Notes under the pieces: generated by a model
Told to the model about the DNA's origin: nothing
The model's input: the letters and a program-made list of their open reading frames with translations, nothing else
The model's database searches: none
NCBI RefSeq assembly: GCF_003399625.1
Contig: NZ_NBXA01000001.1
Location: forward strand, 124,001-188,000
Direction of reading: 5' to 3'
Length of the DNA stretch: 64,000 nt
Origin: Subtercola boreus
Lineage (GTDB): Bacteria; Actinomycetota; Actinomycetes; Actinomycetales; Microbacteriaceae
Position numbers and translations under genes: made by a program
Part shown: one piece after another, positions 8,080-16,146 of the stretch
How the letters are laid out: each line of letters begins with the position of its first letter
How positions within the stretch are numbered: position 1 is the stretch's first letter

Positions 8080-9273
8080 GTGAGTCTTCCCACGATTGAG
8101 GCCGATGTGCAGGTGCTGCCGGCTGACCATCCGCTGCAGAGCGGCCGAACATCCGCCAGCCCCCTCGTCACCACCTACCAGGGCACCCGCGGCGCGGTCA
8201 CCCCGATCTGGATGATGCGGCAGGCGGGGCGATCCCTTCCCGAATACCGGGCGCTGAGGGTCGGCACCGACATGCTCGACGCCTGCCTCGACCCGGCAAT
8301 GGCCAGCGAGATCACCCTGCAACCCGTGCGCCGCCACGGCGTCGACGCCGGCATCTTCTTCAGCGACATCGTCGTGCCCATCAAACTGGCGGGCGTCGAC
8401 GTGTCGATCGTCGCCGGCAAGGGCCCTGTTCTGCCCCATCCGGTGCGCACGGCAGCGGATGTCGCGGCCCTCCCCGACCTCGACGAAGCCGCCCTCGCCC
8501 CGATCTCCGAGGCGGTCGCGCTCACCGTGGCCGCGCTCGGCGACACCCCTCTCATCGGATTCGCCGGCGCCCCGTTCACGCTTGCGGCCTACCTCGTCGA
8601 GGGCGGCCCGTCGAAGGATCACATCGCCGCCCGAACGATGATGCACTCCGACCCGGAGACCTGGCAGGGCCTCATGCGCTGGACGGCCACCATCACCGGT
8701 GCGTTCCTCCGCGCCCAGCTCATGGCGGGCGCCAGTGCGGCCCAGCTCTTCGACTCCTGGGCCGGCGCTCTTTCGCTCGCCGACTACACCGCCAAGGTCG
8801 CCCCCGCCTCGGCCCTCGCGCTCTCGCGCGTGCACGGCCTGCAGTACACGGCTCCGGATGCAGCGACCCGCACTGTTCCGATCGTGCACTTCGGCGTCGG
8901 AACCGGCGAGCTGCTCGGCGCGATGCACGACGTCGGCGCCGACGTCATGGGCGTCGACTACCGGATCCCGCTCGATGAGGCCTCGCGCCGGCTCGGCGGA
9001 ACCGTACCGCTGCAGGGCAACATCGACCCGGCGTTCCTCGCAGCCCCCTGGCCGGTGCTCGAGGCGCACGTGCTCGACGTGCTCGACCGGGGGCGGGCCG
9101 CGCCGTCGCACGTGCTGAACCTCGGCCACGGGGTGCCGCCCGACACGGATCCTGTGGTCATCACGCGTGTGGTGTCGTTCGTACACGACGTGGCGGGGGA
9201 TGCCGCGGCTCGAGGCTCCGATGCCGACGCTGGCACGTCCGCGACGACATCCGCCGAGACCTCCACCTCCTGA
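8080..9273 (+). CDS. hemE: Uroporphyrinogen III decarboxylase
   Basis: This enzyme removes four acetate carboxyls from uroporphyrinogen III to give coproporphyrinogen III. Both family signatures are present: WMMRQAGRSLPEYR near the N-terminus and GFAGAPFTLAAYLVEGG. The start is uncertain. The GTG at 8080 gives 397 residues, but the frame stays open to an ATG at 8014, and the ribosome-binding signal for either is poor (CTGGAG only 3 nt before the GTG). The C-terminus has a non-conserved Ser/Thr-rich tail. The hemY gene begins 5 bp downstream, so the two are co-transcribed. It is divergent from the toxin-antitoxin pair. Confidence 0.94.
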   Translation: MSLPTIEADVQVLPADHPLQSGRTSASPLVTTYQGTRGAVTPIWMMRQAGRSLPEYRALRVGTDMLDACLDPAMASEITLQPVRRHGVDAGIFFSDIVVPIKLAGVDVSIVAGKGPVLPHPVRTAADVAALPDLDEAALAPISEAVALTVAALGDTPLIGFAGAPFTLAAYLVEGGPSKDHIAARTMMHSDPETWQGLMRWTATITGAFLRAQLMAGASAAQLFDSWAGALSLADYTAKVAPASALALSRVHGLQYTAPDAATRTVPIVHFGVGTGELLGAMHDVGADVMGVDYRIPLDEASRRLGGTVPLQGNIDPAFLAAPWPVLEAHVLDVLDRGRAAPSHVLNLGHGVPPDTDPVVITRVVSFVHDVAGDAAARGSDADAGTSATTSAETSTS

Positions 9274-9278
9274 GCGCC

Positions 9279-11078
9279 GTGCCCGCCGGCCAGAGCGTCG
9301 TCATCGTCGGTGCGGGAGTCGCCGGCCTCGTCGCCGCGCGCACACTCGCCCGAAAAGGGTTCCGGGTGACCGTTCTGGAGTCCTCTGCGACGCCCGGCGG
9401 CTGTGTCGCGACCCATGAGGTGGCGGGAGTCCGGCTCGACGCGGGAGCGGAGAGCTTCGCCACGAGGGGCGGCACCGTGGCGGCCCACCTGGCCGAGCTC
9501 GGCCTCGGCGGCGAGATCGTGGTGCCGAATCCGAAGGGCGCCTGGGTGCAGCTCGAGGGCGACGCGGCTCCCCTCCCGAGGAACACGGTGCTGGGCATCC
9601 CGGGTGTTCCCCTCGCGGATGAGGTGCGGCGCATCGTCGGCTGGTCGGGGGTGCTCCGCGCCCAACTCGACCGCTACATCCCGCTCGTGCGTGTCGGCAA
9701 GTCGAAGTCGCTCGGCGACCTCGTGCGGAGGCGGATGGGCCAGAAGGTGCTCGACAGGCTGGTCGCGCCCATCGTCTCGGGAGTGCACTCCGCCCACCCC
9801 GACCTCGTCGACGTGGAAGCCGTGGCGCCGGGGCTCCTCGCCGCGATGGGGGTGCAGGGGTCGCTGTCGGGCGCGGTGATGTCGCTGATCGCTCGGCGCG
9901 GTACGGCAACTGCAGGCGGCGGGCGACCGGCGGCCGCACCTGCAGATGCAGCGAGTGGACCGGGAGTCGCGGGCGTGGCGGGCGCGAAGGCGGGTTCGGC
10001 CGTGGGCGGCATCGACGGCGGCATGTTCCGCCTCGTCGAGGCGCTCGTCGCCGACTGTGTGCGATTCGGAGTCGACTTGCGTTTCGGCGTCGGCGTGCGG
10101 GAGCTCCGCCGCGTCGACATGTCACACGCCCGCGCCGCCCCCACGGACGCGCCGACGGAGCCGACGGACGGCCCCACAATGCTCCATGACGAGGCTCCTG
10201 GAGCAGACAGCGTTCCTTCGTCGGTCGAGTCGGGGGGCGTGTCGCGCGGCGAGGCGTCCGCCGAGTGGATGACCGTGCTCGACGACGGCTCGGTACTGGG
10301 CTCGCACGGGGTGATCGTCGCGGCCGGTTTCCGGGCGGCGCTCACGCTGCTCCACGGGATAGACGGGATAGACGGGATAAACGGGATAAACGGGGTCGAC
10401 GGGCTGAGCGGGACCGCAGAGCTGAGCGGGACCACAGAGCTGAGCGGGACCGCCGGGCTGCGCGAGCAGACCTCGAGCCAGCGGTGGCCCGGTTCTTCGG
10501 CCGTCACCCTCGCGACCCTCGTGCTCGACGCCCCCGAACTCGATCGGGCACCACGCGGCACCGGTGTGCTCGTGGCCGAGGATGTCACGAGCGTCGGCGC
10601 GAAGGCTCTGACCCACGCGACCGCGAAGTGGGGATGGCTCGCCGCCGCCGCCGGCGAGGGCCGGCACGTCGTGCGCCTCTCCTATGGGCGGGGCGCACCC
10701 GCGACATCCGCCCCCGCGACATCCGCCCCCGCGACATCCGAATCCCGAACCCAGCCCCAGCAGCCCCAGCCCCAGCCCCAGCAGCCCCAGGCCCCCGTCG
10801 TCACCCGCGCCCAGGCCCTCCGCGACGCCTCCACACTGCTCGGCGTGCCACTCGCCGACAGCCAGGTTCGCGGATTCGCCCTCGTCGAATGGCGCGACTC
10901 GCTCGCCTTCGCGACGGGCGGGCACCGCGCGCGGGTCGATGCCGTGGTCGAAGCCGTGCACGAGCATCCGGGGCTCGAGGTCGTCGGAGCCTGGATTTCG
11001 GGCACGGGCCTCGCCTACGTCATCGACGGAGCCAAGGTCAAGGCCTCCGAGCTTGCTGCAAGTCTCCTCAGTTCATAG
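9279..11078 (+). CDS. hemY: Coproporphyrinogen III/protoporphyrinogen oxidase with low-complexity inserts
   Basis: This FAD-dependent oxidase starts with GTG (VIVGAGVAGLVAARTLARKG is the FAD-binding motif) and ends with the second FAD motif (ISGTGLAYVIDGA region). With HemQ and HemH nearby it should act as coproporphyrinogen oxidase (CgoX), giving coproporphyrin III. It is 599 residues, about 100-130 longer than usual. The excess is four repetitive linkers: Gly/Ala near 215-245, Pro/Thr-Glu near 288-330, (G-I-D/N)n plus SGT(A/T)EL near 360-395, and (APATS)n plus Pro/Gln near 473-507. The conserved blocks between them look intact. It is co-transcribed with hemE. Confidence 0.9.
   Translation: MPAGQSVVIVGAGVAGLVAARTLARKGFRVTVLESSATPGGCVATHEVAGVRLDAGAESFATRGGTVAAHLAELGLGGEIVVPNPKGAWVQLEGDAAPLPRNTVLGIPGVPLADEVRRIVGWSGVLRAQLDRYIPLVRVGKSKSLGDLVRRRMGQKVLDRLVAPIVSGVHSAHPDLVDVEAVAPGLLAAMGVQGSLSGAVMSLIARRGTATAGGGRPAAAPADAASGPGVAGVAGAKAGSAVGGIDGGMFRLVEALVADCVRFGVDLRFGVGVRELRRVDMSHARAAPTDAPTEPTDGPTMLHDEAPGADSVPSSVESGGVSRGEASAEWMTVLDDGSVLGSHGVIVAAGFRAALTLLHGIDGIDGINGINGVDGLSGTAELSGTTELSGTAGLREQTSSQRWPGSSAVTLATLVLDAPELDRAPRGTGVLVAEDVTSVGAKALTHATAKWGWLAAAAGEGRHVVRLSYGRGAPATSAPATSAPATSESRTQPQQPQPQPQQPQAPVVTRAQALRDASTLLGVPLADSQVRGFALVEWRDSLAFATGGHRARVDAVVEAVHEHPGLEVVGAWISGTGLAYVIDGAKVKASELAASLLSS
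10354..10461 (+). repeat. 9-bp and 18-bp in-frame tandem repeats in hemY
   Basis: Six 9-bp units of the type ACGGGATAG (10354-10407) run into three 18-bp units of the type GCGGGACCGCAGAGCTGA (10408-10461). They encode repeated G-I-D/N and S-G-T-A-E-L. All units are multiples of three, so copy changes keep the frame. Confidence 0.92.
10698..10790 (+). repeat. 15-bp tandem repeat and CAGCCC-type repeat in hemY
   Basis: The unit CCCGCGACATCCGCC is present nearly three times from 10698 to 10740 and encodes (A-P-A-T-S)3. From 10752 to 10790, CAGCCC/CAG units encode a Pro-Gln stretch. Both lie in a linker of the oxidase. Confidence 0.9.
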
Positions 11079-11123
11079 GGCTACGATTTACCAACAGGCA
11101 ATTCACGACTGATCGGAGTAATC

Positions 11124-11483
11124 ATGCGCGGAAAGCTGCTTTTCGTGGTCGGCATCGGTGCAGGTTATGTACTGGGTTCCCGGGCAGGCCGCCAGCGGTA
11201 CGAGCAGATCAAGGCCGGCGCAGACAAGGTCTGGCAGTCGCAGCCCGTTCAGGCTGGCGTCAGCCAGGTTCAGGGGTTCGCCAACCAGCGACTGGACGCC
11301 GCTTCGGGAAGGATCGCCGACGGCGTGCGCAAGGGTCTCGGTGCGGTCCTGCGACTCGACAGGTCTGCCGCCAGTGCAGAGAAGAACTCCGCCCGAACCA
11401 CCCCCGGTGCCCGGTCGGGTGCTTCGGGATCGGGAACCGGATCGGGTACCGTCGTTCCTCCGTTGACCGGTTTCGTCGAGTAG
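11124..11483 (+). CDS. YtxH-like small membrane-associated protein
   Basis: This 119-residue protein starts with a single hydrophobic segment (LLFVVGIGAGYVLGSRAG), followed by a helical Arg/Lys/Gln-rich part and a disordered Ser/Gly/Thr tail. This layout matches YtxH-domain proteins, a poorly characterised stress-associated family. GGAG precedes the ATG by a normal distance. It starts 45 bp after hemY and is followed by the holin-X-like gene, so the three small genes likely share the heme transcript. No enzymatic role is suggested. Confidence 0.65.
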   Translation: MRGKLLFVVGIGAGYVLGSRAGRQRYEQIKAGADKVWQSQPVQAGVSQVQGFANQRLDAASGRIADGVRKGLGAVLRLDRSAASAEKNSARTTPGARSGASGSGTGSGTVVPPLTGFVE

Positions 11484-11496
11484 TCGGAAGATCACT

Positions 11497-11931
11497 GTGG
11501 CTGATCCTGACGCGACCTACACGAACCCTCGCAACCCGAAGACGAAGCAGTCACTCGCCGAACTGGTGACCGCGCTCCCGGGACTTCTCGTCGCGCTCGT
11601 CAAAGACGAGCTGACGCTTCTGAAGTCCGAGGTCGTCAGCCGTGTCTCGAAACTCGGCATCGGTGCCGGCCTCATCGCCGCGGCGCTCTTCCTGCTGTTC
11701 TTCGTCTTCGCGGTGCTCGTCGCGGCCGCGGTGCTCGGCATCGCGACCGCGCTGCCGGGCTGGCTGTCGGCGCTCATCGTGGCCGGTGCGCTGCTCGTCG
11801 TTGCGATCATCCTGATCCTGGTCGGCATCGCCCAGATCAAGAAGGGCGCGCCTCCCGTGCCCGAAGACACCATCGCCAGCCTGAAGAAGGACGTCAACGC
11901 AGTGAAGGGACTGGGTGAGACCCATGAGTGA
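11497..11931 (+). CDS. Holin-X-like (phage-holin-family) membrane protein
   Basis: This 144-residue protein has a GTG start. Two strong hydrophobic segments sit in the middle (around residues 53-80 and 84-110), with a charged amphipathic N-terminal helix and a Lys-rich tail. This resembles the actinobacterial Holin-X/DUF1469 group, named for distant likeness to phage holins but chromosomal and widespread. Its role is unknown. It overlaps the next gene by 8 bp, which implies coupled translation. Confidence 0.7.
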   Translation: MADPDATYTNPRNPKTKQSLAELVTALPGLLVALVKDELTLLKSEVVSRVSKLGIGAGLIAAALFLLFFVFAVLVAAAVLGIATALPGWLSALIVAGALLVVAIILILVGIAQIKKGAPPVPEDTIASLKKDVNAVKGLGETHE

Positions 11932-12283
11932 CAAGAAGGCGCTCAGCGCGGGCTCACGAACCGGAGCGGCGTCCAAGGCGGCAGCCTCTGCGCTGAAGAA
12001 GAACCAGCCGCCGAAGCCCGACAAGCCCGAGGACACCCGTTCGCACGAGCAGATCAAGACCGACGTCGCCAAGAACCGTGACAACCTCGCGCAGACCCTC
12101 GACGCGATCGAATTCAAACTGAACATCCCGAAGCGCGCCAAGTACGAGACGGCGCAGCTGAAGTCGAAGCTCGAGACCCTCCGTGAGGAGAACCCGGCTG
12201 CCCTGGTCGCCGGCATCGCGGGTGTCGCAGCGCTCCTCGGCACCGGCATCTTCTTCGGCGTGCGCTCAGCCATACGGCGCTGA
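11924..12283 (+). CDS. DUF3618-type membrane protein
   Basis: This 119-residue protein has a disordered N-terminus, then the DUF3618-like core (RSHEQIKTDVAKNRDNLAQTL, a helical segment with I-x-x-D-I/V-x-x-x-R-x-x-L spacing), and a C-terminal membrane helix ending in RSAIRR. The family is almost always found beside Holin-X-like and YtxH-like genes in actinobacteria; its function is unknown. The ATG at 11924 is used because it starts within the preceding stop region. The 108 bp after it contain a 13-bp direct repeat (12305-12330) and no gene. Confidence 0.75.
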   Translation: MSDKKALSAGSRTGAASKAAASALKKNQPPKPDKPEDTRSHEQIKTDVAKNRDNLAQTLDAIEFKLNIPKRAKYETAQLKSKLETLREENPAALVAGIAGVAALLGTGIFFGVRSAIRR

Positions 12284-12391
12284 CACCCGCATCACCGCGA
12301 CATCACCAGACCACACCACCAGACCACACCACCGCAGCGGGGGGCTCCCATCACGACCGGACGCGGGGGCGGCCGCTTCAGAGAGTAGACA

Positions 12392-13120
12392 ATGACAGAC
12401 CCAGCCCCCACGACCATCGCTTCGACATCCGAGCCGACGGGCGAGCTCGTCACCGCGTATGCACTCTGGGCGGTGTTCCGTCGTAACCCCGACGCCCCGT
12501 TCGAGATCGACGGGTACGACGTACCCTCGGTTGTCGGCGAACTGGATGACGCCGTGCTGAGCGTCGAGGGCGAAGACGTGACCGTGCGCGGCTTCTACGA
12601 CGTCTCGGGGCTCCGCGCCGACGCCGACCTCATGGTCTGGATCCACGGCGAGACACCCGAGACCCTGCAGTGGGCCCTTCGCCAGCTCCGCCGGACGACC
12701 CTGTTGAAGAGCCTCCTCCCGGTGTGGAATGCCCTCGGCGTGCACCGCGACGCCGAGTTCAACAAGCGCCACATGCCCTCGTTCATGCTGGGTAAGCCGC
12801 CGCAGGGCTGGGTGACGGTGTACCCGTTCGTGCGCTCGTACGAGTGGTACCTGCTGCCCGAGGAGGAACGGAGCGCCATGCTCCGCGACCACGGCATGAA
12901 GGGTTCGGCGTTCCGGACGACGCTGGCCAACACCGTCGCGAGCTTCGCGCTCGGCGACTACGAGTGGATTCTCGCGCTCGAAGACGACGACCTGCTGAAC
13001 CTGGTCGACATGATGAGAGACCTCAGGCAGACGGAAGCCCGCCGGCACGTTCGCGAAGAGGTTCCGTTCTACACGGGGCGCCGTATCGGCACCGCCGAGA
13101 TCGTGGAGGTATTGCAGTGA
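12392..13120 (+). CDS. hemQ: Coproheme decarboxylase (HemQ, chlorite-dismutase family)
   Basis: This enzyme removes two propionate carboxyls of coproheme in an H2O2-dependent reaction to give heme b, the last step of the coproporphyrin pathway. The 242 residues form two ferredoxin-like repeats. The catalytic tyrosine region (YPFVRSYEWYLL) and the proximal histidine (M-L-R-D-H-G-M-K-G) are visible. The stop overlaps the hemH start (GTGA), so ferrochelatase and decarboxylase are translationally coupled, which makes sense because they act in succession. The ATG at 12392 gives a normal actinobacterial length. Confidence 0.93.
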   Translation: MTDPAPTTIASTSEPTGELVTAYALWAVFRRNPDAPFEIDGYDVPSVVGELDDAVLSVEGEDVTVRGFYDVSGLRADADLMVWIHGETPETLQWALRQLRRTTLLKSLLPVWNALGVHRDAEFNKRHMPSFMLGKPPQGWVTVYPFVRSYEWYLLPEEERSAMLRDHGMKGSAFRTTLANTVASFALGDYEWILALEDDDLLNLVDMMRDLRQTEARRHVREEVPFYTGRRIGTAEIVEVLQ

Positions 13121-14379
13121 GTGACGCAGCAGCAGTCGATCGGCCCGAACCGGTCGGCCCGGCCACCGACTCCGCCCCTGCGGCGGACCCGAACGCCTTC
13201 CCCGAGGGTGTCATCGTGCGAGCGGCGACCTCCGCCGCGGCATCCGGAGCCGAACATGTCGAGGAGGCCGTGGCCTACGACGCCATCCTGCTCGCCTCCT
13301 TCGGCGGGCCTGAGGGCCAGGACGACGTCATCCCCTTTCTCCGGAATGTGACACGCGGTCGCGGCATCCCCGACGAACGCCTCGAGGAGGTCGCCCACCA
13401 CTACCGGGCATTCGGCGGAATCAGCCCGATCAATGAGCAGAACCGCGAGCTGAAGGCGGCTCTCGAGGCTGAACTCGCACGCCGCGGCATCGACCTGCCC
13501 GTGCTCTGGGGCAACCGCAACTGGGCGCCCTACCTGCCCGAGGCCCTCCGCGAGGCGAACGAGCGCGGGTTCACCAAGCTCATCGCGATCGGCACGAGCG
13601 CCTACAGCTCGTACTCCAGCTGCCGCCAGTACCGCGAGGACTATGCCAAGGCGCTGACCGAGACCGGGCTCGAGGGCACGCTGCAGATCGACAAGGTCCG
13701 CCAGTTCTTCGACCACCCCGGTTTCGTCGCACCCTTCATCGACGGCGTTTCGGCGGCCTACGACGAGATCGAGGCGGCCCTGCCCGGTATCGACCTGGGC
13801 TCCGAGGTCGAGGTGCTGTTCTCGACCCACTCGATCCCCTCGACGGATGCGGACCGCTCCGGCCCGCCCGAACGCGGTTTCGGCCCGGGCGGCGCCTACC
13901 AGGCCCAGCACCTGGCGGTGGCCGAAGTCGTCATGGAGGCGGTCGGCGTCGGCCGGTCATCCATGCCGAACTGGCAGCTCGTGTTCCAGAGCCGCAGTGG
14001 CCCGCCCACCCAGCCGTGGCTCGACCCCGACATCAACGACGCCATCGGCGAGCTTCCGGCCCGCGGCATCCGTGCTGTCGTGATCGTGCCGCTCGGCTTC
14101 GTGAGTGACCACATGGAAGTGAAGTGGGACCTCGACAAGGAGGCCACCGACACCGCGAACGAGAATGCGTTGTACAGTGTTCGCGTGCCGACGCCGGGAG
14201 TACACCAGCAGTACGTCAGCGGCCTCATCGACCTCGTTCTCGAGCGAGTGAACGGTGTGCCGACCGCCGACCGACCCTCCGTGACACCCCTCGGGCCCTG
14301 GTACGACGTCTGCCGCTCGGGATGCTGCGAGAACGTCCGGCTCGGCTTCCGACCCGCCCTCGCCGGTTTGGCCCCATGA
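13117..14379 (+). CDS. hemH: Coproporphyrin ferrochelatase
   Basis: This enzyme inserts Fe2+ into coproporphyrin III (CpfC). The 420 residues include the conserved LLASFGGPEG start of the core, the catalytic histidine in S-T-H-S-I-P and the S-R-S-G-P-P-T-Q-P-W-L segment. Cysteines at Y-S-S-C-R-Q-Y and at the C-terminal C-R-S-G-C-C suggest the [2Fe-2S] cluster known in some actinobacterial ferrochelatases. The GTG at 13117 is preferred: it overlaps the hemQ stop and has an excellent GGAGGT 6 nt upstream. About 40 N-terminal residues before the core are Ala/Pro-rich. The stop overlaps hemC (ATGA). Confidence 0.93.
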   Translation: MSDAAAVDRPEPVGPATDSAPAADPNAFPEGVIVRAATSAAASGAEHVEEAVAYDAILLASFGGPEGQDDVIPFLRNVTRGRGIPDERLEEVAHHYRAFGGISPINEQNRELKAALEAELARRGIDLPVLWGNRNWAPYLPEALREANERGFTKLIAIGTSAYSSYSSCRQYREDYAKALTETGLEGTLQIDKVRQFFDHPGFVAPFIDGVSAAYDEIEAALPGIDLGSEVEVLFSTHSIPSTDADRSGPPERGFGPGGAYQAQHLAVAEVVMEAVGVGRSSMPNWQLVFQSRSGPPTQPWLDPDINDAIGELPARGIRAVVIVPLGFVSDHMEVKWDLDKEATDTANENALYSVRVPTPGVHQQYVSGLIDLVLERVNGVPTADRPSVTPLGPWYDVCRSGCCENVRLGFRPALAGLAP

Positions 14380-15323
14380 CCCGAAAGCTCAGAATCGCCA
14401 CTCGTGGCAGCGCGCTCGCCCTGGCCCAGACCGGGATGATCGCGGCCGAACTGACCCGGTTGACCGGCGTCGAGGTCACCATCACGGTGGTGACGACCGA
14501 GGGCGACACCTCCCGGGCGTCGCTTGCGAGCATCGGCGGCACCGGCGTCTTCGCGAGTGCGCTCCGGGCATCCCTCGACGAAGGCGGTTGCGACCTGGTC
14601 GTGCACTCGCTGAAAGACCTGCCGACTGCCGCCTACCCGGGGCTGGTGATCGGTGCGGTGCCCCTCCGCGAGGATCCGCGCGATGCCCTCTGCTCCCGCG
14701 ACGGATTGACTCTGGAGGAGCTTCCCGAGGGTTCCCGCGTCGGCACAGGGTCGCCCCGGCGGGTTGCGCAGCTGCTCAGTCTGAGACCGGATCTCCGCGT
14801 GATCGACATTAGAGGTAATGTCGACACCAGGTTGGCAAAGGTGTCGAGCGGGGAATTGGACGCTGTGGTGCTTGCTGCCGCCGGTCTCACTCGTCTGGGG
14901 AGACTTGACGCTGTGTCCGAATTCTTCGATCTCTCTGTCTGGCCTACTGCGCCCGGCCAGGGGGCGCTGGCGATCGAAGCGCGCGAGGAGGACAGCATTC
15001 CCGAACTCAACGAGATCCAGCACGACGGCACCCGCATCGGCATCGGAGCTGAACGGGCGGTGCTCGCAGCGCTCGAGGCGGGCTGCAGTGCGCCCATCGG
15101 CGCTTCGTCGACACTCGACGGCGACACTCTCACGCTCAACGCCGTCGTCTACAGTGCCGACGGATCGGCTGAGCTCGGCAGCACGCGGTCGGTGACGCTG
15201 GAATCCCCCGGCGACCTCGCGGCCCGGGAAGCCGCCGCGGTTGCCCTCGGCTCCGCAGTCGCCGCGCAACTCCTCTCGGACGGCGCGGACGAACTCGCAG
15301 AACTCGGGGCGGGCATCCGATGA
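14376..15323 (+). CDS. hemC: Porphobilinogen deaminase (hydroxymethylbilane synthase)
   Basis: This enzyme joins four porphobilinogens into hydroxymethylbilane. The 315 residues start RIATRGSALALAQ and hold the dipyrromethane-cofactor cysteine at C237 (L-E-A-G-C-S-A-P-I-G). The SLKDLP segment and the catalytic-loop arginines (GSPRRVAQL) are present. Both ends overlap neighbours by four bases (hemH and hemD), consistent with a single operon. Confidence 0.95.
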   Translation: MTRKLRIATRGSALALAQTGMIAAELTRLTGVEVTITVVTTEGDTSRASLASIGGTGVFASALRASLDEGGCDLVVHSLKDLPTAAYPGLVIGAVPLREDPRDALCSRDGLTLEELPEGSRVGTGSPRRVAQLLSLRPDLRVIDIRGNVDTRLAKVSSGELDAVVLAAAGLTRLGRLDAVSEFFDLSVWPTAPGQGALAIEAREEDSIPELNEIQHDGTRIGIGAERAVLAALEAGCSAPIGASSTLDGDTLTLNAVVYSADGSAELGSTRSVTLESPGDLAAREAAAVALGSAVAAQLLSDGADELAELGAGIR

Positions 15324-16102
15324 CCTCCCACACCGTTTCGCCGAAGCCCCTCGCGGGCTGGCGTATCCTCGTTCCCCGCGGAGGGCCCTGGGGGCATGGC
15401 GTCGCGTCAGACCTGAGGGCGGTCGGGGCTACGCCGATCGTCGCGCCGCTCATCAACTTCGCACCCACCGAAGACAGCGCGTCGCTCGAGAGTGCGCTGG
15501 AGCGTCTCGCGTCGGGCGCCTTCGACTGGCTCACGGTGACGAGCGCAACGACCGTCGACGTGCTCTCCGCCCACCAGGCACTCGTGCCGACCTCGACGCG
15601 CATCGCAGCCGTCGGGGAGACGACGGCCAGTGCCCTGACCTCGGCCGGCTACCGGGTCGACCTGGTACCGCTCGAAGACAATTCGGCAAAAGGCCTGCTC
15701 AGCGAGATGAAACAGTTCGAGGAGGCGGGAGCTTCGCTTCGCATCCTCACCCTCCGGAGCGAGATCGCGAAGCCCGTGCTGAGCCAGGGGCTCGTCCAAC
15801 GCGGGCATTCCGTGGAGTCGGTCGTCGCCTACCGGACGATCGGCGTGCAGGTCGACCCGAACATCCGCGAAGAGGTGACCGCGGGCTTGATCAGGGCCAT
15901 CCTCGTCACGTCGGGGAGTGTTGCCGAGCAGGTCCAACTGCAGTTGGGGCCTATTCCGGAGACCACAATCGTGGCGTGCATCGGCCCGGTGACGGCGCAG
16001 GATGCCCGCAGCTATGGCCTCCGTGTCGACCTCGTGGCAGCGGAAAGATCGGCGGAGTCGCTCATCGAGACCCTGATCGAGGCGGCGGGCGCGCTGCGCT
16101 GA
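15320..16102 (+). CDS. hemD: Uroporphyrinogen III synthase
   Basis: This 260-residue enzyme closes hydroxymethylbilane with inversion of ring D. Sequence conservation in this family is low. The assignment rests on the N-terminal W-R-I-L-V-P-R-G-G segment, the T-V-T-S-A-T-T-V-D-V-L block, the late V-T-S-G-S-V-A-E-Q block, the length, and the position directly after hemC with an ATGA overlap. Confidence 0.9.
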   Translation: MTSHTVSPKPLAGWRILVPRGGPWGHGVASDLRAVGATPIVAPLINFAPTEDSASLESALERLASGAFDWLTVTSATTVDVLSAHQALVPTSTRIAAVGETTASALTSAGYRVDLVPLEDNSAKGLLSEMKQFEEAGASLRILTLRSEIAKPVLSQGLVQRGHSVESVVAYRTIGVQVDPNIREEVTAGLIRAILVTSGSVAEQVQLQLGPIPETTIVACIGPVTAQDARSYGLRVDLVAAERSAESLIETLIEAAGALR

Positions 16103-16134
16103 CGCGCGGACGGCGCCCGCCCAGCCGCGGAGCG

Positions 16135-16140
16135 TAGGGT
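16135..16140 (+). promoter_or_regulatory. -10 hexamer for leaderless hemB mRNA
   Basis: TAGGGT is followed by six bases and then the hemB ATG. This suggests a separate promoter for hemB-hemL in addition to read-through from hemD. Confidence 0.5.
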
Positions 16141-16146
16141 TGGTGC

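Noticed and set aside
10354-10461. Possible CRISPR array in hemY
   Set aside because: Units are 9-18 bp, contiguous and in frame, with no spacers and no cas genes.
10122-10967. Glycine-rich antisense frame over hemY
   Set aside because: It arises from the hemY repeats read on the other strand; hemY itself is conserved on both sides.
11497-11931. Holin-like protein as a sign of a prophage
   Set aside because: No lysin, integrase, capsid or attachment site nearby; Holin-X proteins are ordinary chromosomal actinobacterial genes.
12284-12391. Direct repeat before hemQ as an iteron or regulator array
   Set aside because: Only two copies of a 13-bp AC-rich unit; too little to support function.
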